Source: Candidatus Zixiibacteriota bacterium (GTDB lineage Bacteria; Zixibacteria; MSB-5A5; GN15; JAAZOE01). Taken from it: a stretch of DNA of 6,402 bases. Location: positions 1-6,402 of the forward strand of contig JAUUYJ010000149.1 of NCBI GenBank assembly GCA_030588275.1, in the 5' to 3' direction. Shown here piece by piece: positions 1 to 5,014 of this stretch; the stretch's first letter is position 1, and every line of letters starts with the position of its first letter. The translations under genes and the position numbers were made by a program. A model generated the notes under the pieces. The model was not told where the DNA came from, searched no databases, and saw only the letters and a program-made list of their open reading frames with translations.

Positions 1-1009
1 CCCGTTGCCCTTTTAAGGCCGAGATAAATATTGACGGAATGTAATTATAGGTCGGCATCGATTCCTGTAACTGGCGAGCATACAAGGCCACAGAATTTTC
101 GTCTTTGTCAAAGCTGTCCCACTTATTGACCGCCAAAACCATCCCGCGTCGCGCCTGACCAACCTCTTCGATAATTTTCAATTCCTGAAAATTCAGCCCC
201 TCATTGGCATCGAGCAAAATCATCGCGATATCGCACCGCTCAATCGCCTTAATTGTCCGCAGGGTGGTATAGTACTCAATGCTCTCTTTGATCTTGCTCC
301 GCTTGCGCAGGCCAGCCGTATCGACTAAAATATACTTACGGCCATCGATAGTAATTTCTGAGTCAACCGAGTCCCGCGTTGTCCCCGGAATTTCAGAAAC
401 AATATGACGCTCTTCCCCAAGTAAACGATTTACAAATGACGATTTACCAACGTTGGGGCGTCCCACAATCGCGACTCGGATAGCATCACCCGGCTCCTCA
501 TCCTCCGCTTCAGCAGAGAATTGAGAAACGATTTGATCGAGGAGGTCACCAGTCCCGCGACCATTGGCGGCTGAAACCGGAAACAGTTTATCAAAGCCAA
601 GCGCATAAAATTCGTTTGCTTCCATCTCCAGGCGATCATTATCACTCTTGTTAACCACCAGAATAACCGGCTTTTTGGTTCGCAACAGTTGTCTGGAAAT
701 CCGAGCATCAATGTCAGTCACACCGGTTTGAGCGTCGGTCACCAGAAGTAAAATATCAGCCTCTTCGGTAGCGATCTGAGCCTGCTCCAGAATCAGTTTT
801 TCCATAAAATCGTCAGTACCAGGAACCATCCCCCCGGTATCGACAAAGTAAAAATTACGCCCGTTCCAATCGCAAACCGAAAAATTGCGATCGCGTGTCA
901 CTCCGGAAACACCATCAACCACCGCCAATTTTTGGCGGATAAATCGATTAAACAGTGAAGATTTTCCGACATTAGGGCGACCGATGATCGCCACGATTGG
1001 TAAGCCCAC
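1..1009 (-). CDS. der: Ribosome-associated GTPase Der (EngA), 3' end outside window
   Basis: Der is a cytoplasmic GTPase with two tandem G domains and a C-terminal KH-like domain; it is needed for 50S ribosomal subunit maturation. The first 336 residues are visible. Domain 1 has G1 GRPNVGKS (10-17), the TRD switch (38-40), G3 DTGG (57-60), G4 NKSD (120-123) and G5 SAANG (146-150). An acidic linker (167-173) follows. Domain 2 has G1 GRPNVGKS (183-190), GTTRD (209-213), G3 DTAG (230-233), G4 NKWD (295-298) and G5 SALKG (330-334). The window ends just after this G5, so the KH-like domain is not seen. The start is a GTG inside the upstream stop codon (TAGTG), preceded by GGGGAGG at 7-base spacing; it gives an N-terminus that aligns with known Der proteins. 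All GTP-binding motifs are intact. Translation is probably coupled to the DUF512 gene. Confidence 0.97.
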   Translation of the reverse strand, partial: MGLPIVAIIGRPNVGKSSLFNRFIRQKLAVVDGVSGVTRDRNFSVCDWNGRNFYFVDTGGMVPGTDDFMEKLILEQAQIATEEADILLLVTDAQTGVTDIDARISRQLLRTKKPVILVVNKSDNDRLEMEANEFYALGFDKLFPVSAANGRGTGDLLDQIVSQFSAEAEDEEPGDAIRVAIVGRPNVGKSSFVNRLLGEERHIVSEIPGTTRDSVDSEITIDGRKYILVDTAGLRKRSKIKESIEYYTTLRTIKAIERCDIAMILLDANEGLNFQELKIIEEVGQARRGMVLAVNKWDSFDKDENSVALYARQLQESMPTYNYIPSIFISALKGQR

Positions 1010-2298
1010 TACCGCGCCTCCCCGCTCAAAACATTCTTAAGACTATCGGCGATTTGATAACTACCAAAGCCGAGCCGTCCATCAAGCTTGCCATCCAGAT
1101 CGTCGAAACTCATATCATCCAAAAAGAGGTTGTCATTATTGAGACAATTGGGAGGCAGAAGTATCCGGTCAGCAGAACTGTTTTGCATCGTCTTTAGGAT
1201 ATCACCACCAGTCAGCAGACCAGAAACGGTTACGCTTCTCCCCCAGAATTCGTTATCAACCGGGCACAACTTTATCTCAAGGCCCGGTATATTTTCCAAA
1301 AAGGGCATAATTTCAGACCGCATAAACGGCTCAGCCGAACGGCCGGTAACAATATCCAGTTTCATTTTCTTATCCAACTTTTTGGGAAGATACCTTTTTC
1401 GTCGATTGAAATCAACGATGAACTGTCGTACCATCCCAACCCCATTTTCAAACTGAGACATCTCTTCATAATAGCTAAGGGGCGGAAGGGGACGTCCGGC
1501 GATTATAAACAGCTCATCCGCCGGAAAGACAAACCGGGTTCCCTCATCTTTAAGATACTTCTTTTGTAATGCTTCAACCTGATCAATTACCGCTCCCCCC
1601 TCTTCGGAAGTAAACGTTCGCAGATCGGGCAGGCGATCACGATAGCGCGTCAATCCAACCGGTACTACCGCCAGCGTCTCGATCCCGGGATGCAGTTCCG
1701 CCAACTCGGTGATAGTCTGCGTCAGAGCATCTCCATCGTTGACACCAGGACAAACGACCGTCTGCGTATGAATCCTGATCCCATTGTAGATCAAATGTCT
1801 CAATCGGGGCAGAATTGGCTCCAGCTTTTCATTCTTGAAAATACAGCGCCTTAGGGTATCGTCGGTAGCATGAACCGAGATGTACATTGGGGAGAGTCGT
1901 TGATCGATGATTCTCTGAAAATCCTCTTCCGTGACGGTTGAAAGGGTGATAAAATTCCCATGAGTAAAGGAGTAACGATAGTCGTCATCTTTGACGTACA
2001 ACGCCCGACGCATCCCCTTCGGTTGCTGATGTATAAAACAGAAGATGCACTTGTTTTTACACACCTTGATTTTAGTCGCTTCCAGTTCCAAACCGAGATC
2101 ACGGTAATCCCAGTCCTCAATATCAATTATCCGCAAGATGCCATTCTCGCGGTATTCCAACTTCAATGATTCAGATGAGGAATGGAAGCGGGCATCAATA
2201 AGATCGTTGATCTCATGCCCGTTGATACTCAAAAGCTCACACTCGGCAGTTAAATCTCCTTCGAGTGGAGAGTCTTTATGTACAGTAATTATTCTCAT
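1009..2298 (-). CDS. PDZ / radical SAM / DUF512 domain protein, putative Fe-S oxidoreductase
   Basis: This 429-residue protein has three parts. Residues 1-60 resemble a PDZ-like module (HKDSPLEG..., then LLSINGHEI and DLIDARF). Residues about 74-215 form a radical-SAM-like core with C80, C84 and C87 in a CX3CX2C motif (CKNKCIFC), expected to hold a [4Fe-4S] cluster and SAM, followed by SVHATDD (141-147) and TVVCPGVNDG (180-189). Residues about 216-429 match the DUF512 domain (VGLTRYRDRLPDLR, GVGMVRQF). The family is known as a putative Fe-S oxidoreductase; its substrate is unknown, and none can be inferred here. The ATG at 2298 follows GGTGGG at 8-base spacing. The frame stays open upstream, but only through a T-rich tract and the tRNA gene with no usable start between, so a longer protein is unlikely. 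It overlaps der by one base. Confidence 0.9.
   Translation of the reverse strand: MRIITVHKDSPLEGDLTAECELLSINGHEINDLIDARFHSSSESLKLEYRENGILRIIDIEDWDYRDLGLELEATKIKVCKNKCIFCFIHQQPKGMRRALYVKDDDYRYSFTHGNFITLSTVTEEDFQRIIDQRLSPMYISVHATDDTLRRCIFKNEKLEPILPRLRHLIYNGIRIHTQTVVCPGVNDGDALTQTITELAELHPGIETLAVVPVGLTRYRDRLPDLRTFTSEEGGAVIDQVEALQKKYLKDEGTRFVFPADELFIIAGRPLPPLSYYEEMSQFENGVGMVRQFIVDFNRRKRYLPKKLDKKMKLDIVTGRSAEPFMRSEIMPFLENIPGLEIKLCPVDNEFWGRSVTVSGLLTGGDILKTMQNSSADRILLPPNCLNNDNLFLDDMSFDDLDGKLDGRLGFGSYQIADSLKNVLSGEAR
1017..1023 (-). promoter_or_regulatory. Shine-Dalgarno site that sets the GTG start of der
   Basis: On the minus strand this reads GGGGAGG, a strong match to the 16S anti-Shine-Dalgarno, 7 bases before the GTG at 1009. 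It lies inside the last codons of the DUF512 gene. Because the start is a GTG overlapping a TAG stop by one base, this site is the main evidence for choosing it over the next in-frame GTG five codons later. Confidence 0.75.
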
Positions 2299-2312
2299 AA
2301 CAATGTCCCACC

Positions 2313-2359
2313 AAAAAAAAAGAGAAAAAAGAAAAAAGGGAAAAAAGAAAAAAAGGAAA
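2313..2359 (-). repeat. 47-base unbroken polypyrimidine (T/C) tract
   Basis: The minus strand has 47 consecutive pyrimidines (38 T, 9 C) between tRNA-Gly and the start of the DUF512 gene; the plus strand is all A and G. It consists of T-runs of three to nine separated by one to three C. It ends just before the ribosome binding site of the DUF512 gene. In RNA it would be an unstructured U-rich leader, which could aid ribosome loading (S1 binds such RNA) or, with the tRNA helix just upstream, weaken transcription elongation. Function is inferred; the composition is seen directly. Confidence 0.85.
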
Positions 2360-2373
2360 TAAGTAATAAAAAG

Positions 2374-2445
2374 AGCGGGCGATGGGGTTCGAACCCACGA
2401 CATTCAGCTTGGGAAGCTGACATTCTACCACTGAATTACGCCCGC
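2374..2445 (-). tRNA. tRNA-Gly, anticodon CCC
   Basis: This is a complete 72-base cloverleaf. The acceptor stem GCGGGCG/CGCCCGC pairs perfectly, with discriminator T as usual for bacterial tRNA-Gly. The D arm is ATTC/GAAT with loop AGTGGTA. The anticodon stem is TCAGC/GCTGA with loop TTCCCAA, giving anticodon CCC (plus-strand positions 2411-2413), which reads GGG codons. The variable loop is 5 bases. The T arm is GTGGG/CCCAT (one G-U pair) with loop TTCGAAC. The 3' CCA is not encoded: the base after the discriminator begins CTTTTT, so a CCA-adding enzyme is required. The gene sits between tatC and the DUF512 gene in the same direction. Confidence 0.97.
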
Positions 2446-2489
2446 TGGCTAAACTTATTTGCCTTTATTTTGGCCTTACTTTTTAAATC

Positions 2490-2518
2490 AATCTATCGCC
2501 AATCGACCAATCTGTCAA
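2490..2518 (-). promoter_or_regulatory. Sigma70-type promoter for tRNA-Gly
   Basis: On the minus strand there is a perfect -35 TTGACA (2513-2518), a 17-base spacer, and TAGATT as -10 (2490-2495; 4 of 6 matches to TATAAT). The expected start is near 2483, giving a leader of about 40 bases before the tRNA 5' end at 2445. The -35 begins 18 bases after the tatC stop codon. This would drive the tRNA and possibly the DUF512 gene and der. Start site not proven. Confidence 0.7.
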
Positions 2519-2535
2519 GCCGATCTCTCAATCTA

Positions 2536-3342
2536 TTAACCAGAATAACCGTACGGCTGGTCATCCGAGTCATCATCATCACCATCATCGTCATCATTAT
2601 CCCGGTCCTCAGCCTCCTGTTTCTCATCTTCCCGCTTGGCTGTCAACCAGACAACAACAATGGAAATCTCGTACAACAGGTACAACGGTCCGGCCAAAAG
2701 CATTTGGCTAATGATATCGGGTGGAGTCAGTATGGCCCCAAGAATCAGGATCGTTACCAACGCATAACGACGCCCTTTTCCCATCATTTTATGGTTAATC
2801 ACACCCATTCGACCAAGGAGAAACGAAGCCACCGGTAGCTCAAAAACAATCCCAAAAGCCAAAACCATAGTCCCGGCAAAACTGATGTAATCGCTGATCA
2901 TAATCATCGGTTGCATATTCTCAGTCGCGTAACCGAGGAGGAATTTTATCGCCAGAGGAATGACATAAAAGAAACAGAAACTGCCACCGATCATAAAGAA
3001 TACTGTGGCTGAGAAAACGATCGGGACAACAACCTTGATTTCAGATTTGAACAACCCAGGCCCGACAAACATCCACATATGGTAAAACAGAATCGGTACC
3101 GAAATGACTGCCCCGGCAAAGATAGAAATCTTCACCCGAACCAAAAACGCCTCAGCCGGTGCCTTAAAATACACGCCAACATCATGAAGCGGAGCGGTAA
3201 CCTTATCGACCATCCAGTCGGAGAAATAGTAGGTGGCAATCGCAAAAATAACGACCGAGATCAATGATTTAAATATCCGCCAACGCAATTCCTCAAGATG
3301 ATCAAGAAACGACATCGCCTTTTCTTTGGTAATAAATGGCAT
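2536..3342 (-). CDS. tatC: Twin-arginine translocase subunit TatC with acidic C-terminal tail
   Basis: TatC is the inner-membrane receptor that binds twin-arginine signal peptides and, with TatA-type subunits, exports folded proteins. The 268-residue form shows the N-terminal motif DHLEELR (14-20), the PAEAFLVRVKIS segment (62-73), FELPV (167-171, with the conserved Glu), TPPD (206-209) and PLYLLYE (219-225). Six hydrophobic segments lie at about 24-41, 65-88, 103-130, 153-175, 192-207 and 212-235. After residue 236 comes an unusual cytoplasmic tail dominated by Asp and Glu, with an Asp-rich stretch (about 248-261) encoded by GAT/GAC codons. I prefer the ATG at 3342; a TTG at 3351, directly after the nrdR stop, gives three more residues, and an ATG at 3315 would be a shorter form. 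No clear Shine-Dalgarno decides it. No tatA or tatB is in the window. It is probably co-transcribed with nrdR. Confidence 0.95.
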   Translation of the reverse strand: MPFITKEKAMSFLDHLEELRWRIFKSLISVVIFAIATYYFSDWMVDKVTAPLHDVGVYFKAPAEAFLVRVKISIFAGAVISVPILFYHMWMFVGPGLFKSEIKVVVPIVFSATVFFMIGGSFCFFYVIPLAIKFLLGYATENMQPMIMISDYISFAGTMVLAFGIVFELPVASFLLGRMGVINHKMMGKGRRYALVTILILGAILTPPDIISQMLLAGPLYLLYEISIVVVWLTAKREDEKQEAEDRDNDDDDGDDDDSDDQPYGYSG

Positions 3343-3351
3343 TCTATTCAA

Positions 3352-3801
3352 TCACTTCAAAAGTTTCTTTATTTCCTGCATAAATTCATCGGCATCGGCA
3401 AACTTACGATAAACCGATGCAAACCGAACGTAGGAAATATCATCAACCTCTTTGAGTTTTTCCATCACTAACTCACCAATATATTGGGAAGTCACTTCGT
3501 TTTTGGGCAAACTTTTTATCCGGGACTCAATATCAGTCACCATCGCCTCAATCTGCTCCGATCCAACCGGCCGCTTATTACATGCCAGCTTGATCCCATT
3601 GATAATCTTGGTACGGTCAAACTGCTCCCGCCGCCTCCCCGACTTGGTTACCGTCAGAGAAACTCCTTCTATATATTCGTAAGTGGTAAAGCGATCGTTG
3701 CACTTAAGACACTCACGACGGCGGCGAATCGCACGCCCCTCTTGAACCGGTCGAGAATCGACCACTTTATCTTCTTCATATCCGCAAAAAGGGCATCTCA
3801 T
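3352..3801 (-). CDS. nrdR: Transcriptional repressor NrdR
   Basis: NrdR represses ribonucleotide reductase genes; its ATP-cone domain senses ATP and dATP, and its zinc ribbon binds paired NrdR boxes. The protein has 149 residues, the normal family length. The N-terminal zinc ribbon uses C3, C6, C31 and C34 (MRCPFCGYEE at the start, ECLKCNDRFTTYE at 30-42) with the basic stretch RRRR at 26-29. The ATP-cone spans about 49-139, starting SLTVTKSGRRREQFDRTKI. All expected key residues are present. The ATG at 3801 has only a weak ribosome binding site (AGGCTGATG, 7 bases upstream). The stop is 9 bases before the preferred tatC start, so the two are probably one transcript. No ribonucleotide reductase gene is nearby, so its targets lie elsewhere. 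Confidence 0.97.
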   Translation of the reverse strand: MRCPFCGYEEDKVVDSRPVQEGRAIRRRRECLKCNDRFTTYEYIEGVSLTVTKSGRRREQFDRTKIINGIKLACNKRPVGSEQIEAMVTDIESRIKSLPKNEVTSQYIGELVMEKLKEVDDISYVRFASVYRKFADADEFMQEIKKLLK

Positions 3802-3833
3802 AATAAAACATCAGCCTATCATATTTCCATTAG

Positions 3834-3849
3834 CCGATAAATTTATCGG
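3834..3849. promoter_or_regulatory. Perfect 16-base palindrome upstream of nrdR, possible operator
   Basis: CCGATAAATTTATCGG is its own reverse complement over all 16 bases and ends 32 bases before the nrdR ATG. On the minus strand its centre gives TAAATT (3840-3845), a possible -10 element 17 bases from TTGCGC (3863-3868), so a bound dimeric regulator could block that weak promoter. It does not fit the NrdR box consensus. The palindrome is certain; its role is inferred. Confidence 0.45.
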
Positions 3850-4003
3850 AATATCCCCTACAGCGCAACCGTTATCTCGACCGATTCTCTATTCTTTAAC
3901 AAAATTTATTTTATGAATGATCTGGAATAGAAAAACAGTAACCAATATTTACCGCATTGGCTCAAAACTGGCTCATGAGATACGATTTATAAGTCGGAGG
4001 GGG

Positions 4004-4020
4004 TGTATTTTGACCATACA
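4004..4020. promoter_or_regulatory. Inverted repeat TGTAT-N7-ATACA in the nrdR upstream region
   Basis: Arms TGTAT (4004-4008) and ATACA (4016-4020) flank a 7-base centre. It lies 9 to 25 bases downstream of the expected start of the candidate promoter at 4036-4064, a usual place for a repressor site. Five-base arms can occur by chance, so confidence is low. Confidence 0.25.
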
Positions 4021-4035
4021 ATTATATATAACAAA

Positions 4036-4064
4036 ATTATGCCGAACCAGCAATTGCCTGTCTA
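4036..4064 (-). promoter_or_regulatory. Candidate sigma70-type promoter for nrdR-tatC
   Basis: On the minus strand TAGACA (4059-4064; 5 of 6 matches to TTGACA), a 17-base spacer and CATAAT (4036-4041; 5 of 6 to TATAAT). The predicted start near 4029 falls in an AT-rich stretch containing TTATATATAA and leaves a leader of about 225 bases before nrdR. It lies directly downstream of the hairpin terminator, as expected for the start of a new unit. Confidence 0.5.
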
Positions 4065-4082
4065 TTCAATTTCAGGAATTCC

Positions 4083-4119
4083 AAAAAACCCCGATCCCGG
4101 CCTGTAGGCTGGCCGGAAT
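4083..4119 (-). terminator. Rho-independent-like terminator after cutA
   Basis: On the minus strand ATTCCGGCC (4111-4119) pairs with GGCCGGGAT (4094-4102): nine pairs including one G-T, with an 8-base loop. Five bases later there is a run of six T (4083-4088). The gap between stem and T-run makes it less than ideal. It lies 106 bases after the cutA stop and before the nrdR promoter candidate, so it would separate the two units. A weaker hairpin directly after cutA (4204-4217, T-run 4194-4198) might act as well. Confidence 0.5.
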
Positions 4120-4224
4120 TTACTCAGGATCACAAACGTTACCGGTGCTTCGATTTTATTGCCTCAACTTAATTGTTAGAAGAGACAAATCGGAAAAACC
4201 GCCGGTGACTCTGCACCATTTTCT

Positions 4225-4638
4225 TTACTCTTCGACTTCGGCCTTATCCTCTTCCGCTTCGAGTTCGTCGTCCGAATCGGTACTCTCTTCGTCAAAATCA
4301 TCAAGCTCTTCAAGATCATCGACAACAATCTCTTTGCCGGACAGAAAGTCAAGATAATCCTGATTGCCGGTGGTGATATCGGTTGTGATGATCTCAGGAA
4401 CTTCGTATGGATGAATATCGCGGACTTTTTCGATCAATGCTTCGACATTATCGGACATAGATTTGGCCATTAAAAGCGATTCATGACCGATTTCAACTTT
4501 CCCTTCCCACCGATAGACCGATTTTATATCCTCAATAATATTGACGCAGACAGCCAATTCTTCTTCGACTAAGGTACTGGCAATTCGTTCCGCCACTTCA
4601 GTCGGAGTAGTAATGTAAGTAATACAATGTTTACTCAT
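4225..4638 (-). CDS. cutA: CutA family protein with acidic C-terminal tail
   Basis: CutA is a small, very stable, trimeric ferredoxin-like-fold protein linked to divalent cation (copper) tolerance; its exact bacterial role is unsettled. Residues 1-106 cover the whole fold: YITTPTEVAERIASTLVEE (8-26), LAVCVNI (28-34), YRWEGKVE (42-49), then HPYEVPEI (76-83) and the closing YLDFL (95-99). C31, H76 and the Glu residues of the HPYEVPE motif match positions discussed as metal ligands in the family. The typical protein ends near residue 105-110. This one continues with about 30 residues, mostly Asp and Glu (107-137), ending at a TAA. The ATG overlaps the stop of the upstream gene by four bases (ATGA), so translation is probably coupled; the local ribosome binding site (AAAGAGAAAG) is weak. 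Confidence 0.95.
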   Translation of the reverse strand: MSKHCITYITTPTEVAERIASTLVEEELAVCVNIIEDIKSVYRWEGKVEIGHESLLMAKSMSDNVEALIEKVRDIHPYEVPEIITTDITTGNQDYLDFLSGKEIVVDDLEELDDFDEESTDSDDELEAEEDKAEVEE

Positions 4639-4940
4639 TTCGATAACTTTCTCTTTAGAACTTTTTCAACTGCCTCAACCTTCCCGGAGAGCCTGTTTCT
4701 AGCCCTTTTCCGGTCGTCGATAACAATCGACGTATATATTCTATCGTTTGTTTTCCTCAACCGGTCCCGGCACTTTTTGATAAGTGCCATTACCTCATCC
4801 CAATCCCCTTCGACCGTAGTCGCCATCGGACTGAATTTGTAAGTAAGGCCAGATTTATCGATAATGTCAAGAATTTTCGCAACATCTTTTGATAAAGATT
4901 CCCCTTTTCCGACCGGGAAAATGGTGAATTGCGCCAGCAT
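4635..4940 (-). CDS. MTH1187 / DUF77 family thiamine-binding-like protein
   Basis: This 101-residue protein matches the MTH1187 (YqgV/DUF77) family, small cytosolic ferredoxin-like-fold proteins, some of which bind thiamine or related pyrimidines. The N-terminal strand AQFTIFPVGKGESLSKDV (3-20) and the signature YKFSPMATTVEGDWDEVMALI (34-54) are characteristic. The tail (79-101) is strongly basic and helical. Length is normal. The ATG at 4940 follows AAGGAG (4947-4952) at 6-base spacing. It shares an ATGA overlap with cutA and follows glyA after 74 bases containing a promoter candidate. No thiamine synthesis or transport gene and no TPP riboswitch is in view, so the ligand is not supported by context. 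Its physiological role is unknown. Confidence 0.92.
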   Translation of the reverse strand: MLAQFTIFPVGKGESLSKDVAKILDIIDKSGLTYKFSPMATTVEGDWDEVMALIKKCRDRLRKTNDRIYTSIVIDDRKRARNRLSGKVEAVEKVLKRKLSK

Positions 4941-4978
4941 AAGAAACTCCTTTTCAACAGGACGTTTACAAATCGAAT

Positions 4979-5008
4979 ATTATACACCCCGATCCCTTAA
5001 CCTGCCAT
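4979..5008 (-). promoter_or_regulatory. Candidate promoter for the DUF77 protein-cutA pair
   Basis: In the 74-base gap after glyA the minus strand has a perfect -10 TATAAT (4979-4984). An 18-base spacer separates it from ATGGCA (5003-5008; 4 of 6 matches to TTGACA). The -10 lies 38 bases before the ATG at 4940. No hairpin terminator is seen after glyA, so read-through from glyA is also likely. Confidence 0.5.
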
Positions 5009-5014
5009 AACTTA

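Larger units (their letters stand above)
3802..4224. other. 423-base gene-free region between cutA and nrdR
   Basis: I see no convincing protein gene or known RNA here. Read on the minus strand it holds, in order: a weak hairpin (arms 4214-4217 and 4204-4207) with a T-run at 4194-4198 just after the cutA stop; a better terminator-like hairpin (4083-4119); a promoter candidate (4036-4064); a dyad site (4004-4020); an AT-rich stretch; and a perfect 16-base palindrome (3834-3849) before nrdR. It looks like the boundary between two transcription units, with a leader of up to about 225 bases for nrdR-tatC. An uncharacterised leader RNA or small RNA remains possible. Confidence 0.6.

Noticed and set aside
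430..711. Minus-strand open frame of 93 codons within der
   Set aside because: It is a different frame of the intact der coding sequence; the der frame carries all GTPase motifs through this stretch.
2299..2403. N-terminal extension of the DUF512 protein with a Phe-rich, membrane-like segment
   Set aside because: The hydrophobic stretch is only the translated polypyrimidine tract, and the upstream start codon lies inside the tRNA gene. No in-frame ATG, GTG or TTG occurs between them.
2561..2600. CAT-rich triplet run on the plus strand as a His-tract or CRISPR-like repeat
   Set aside because: It is the antisense of Asp codons in the tatC tail, with no spacers and no plus-strand gene to encode a His tract.
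4022..4031. AT-rich palindrome TTATATATAA as a NrdR box
   Set aside because: It lacks the flanking C/G positions of the NrdR box and has no second copy at the usual spacing; it is more simply read as AT-rich promoter sequence.
3917..4357. Plus-strand open frame of 146 codons across the cutA-nrdR gap
   Set aside because: It has no ribosome binding site, no recognisable domain, and its Ser-rich end is simply the antisense of the acidic codons of cutA.
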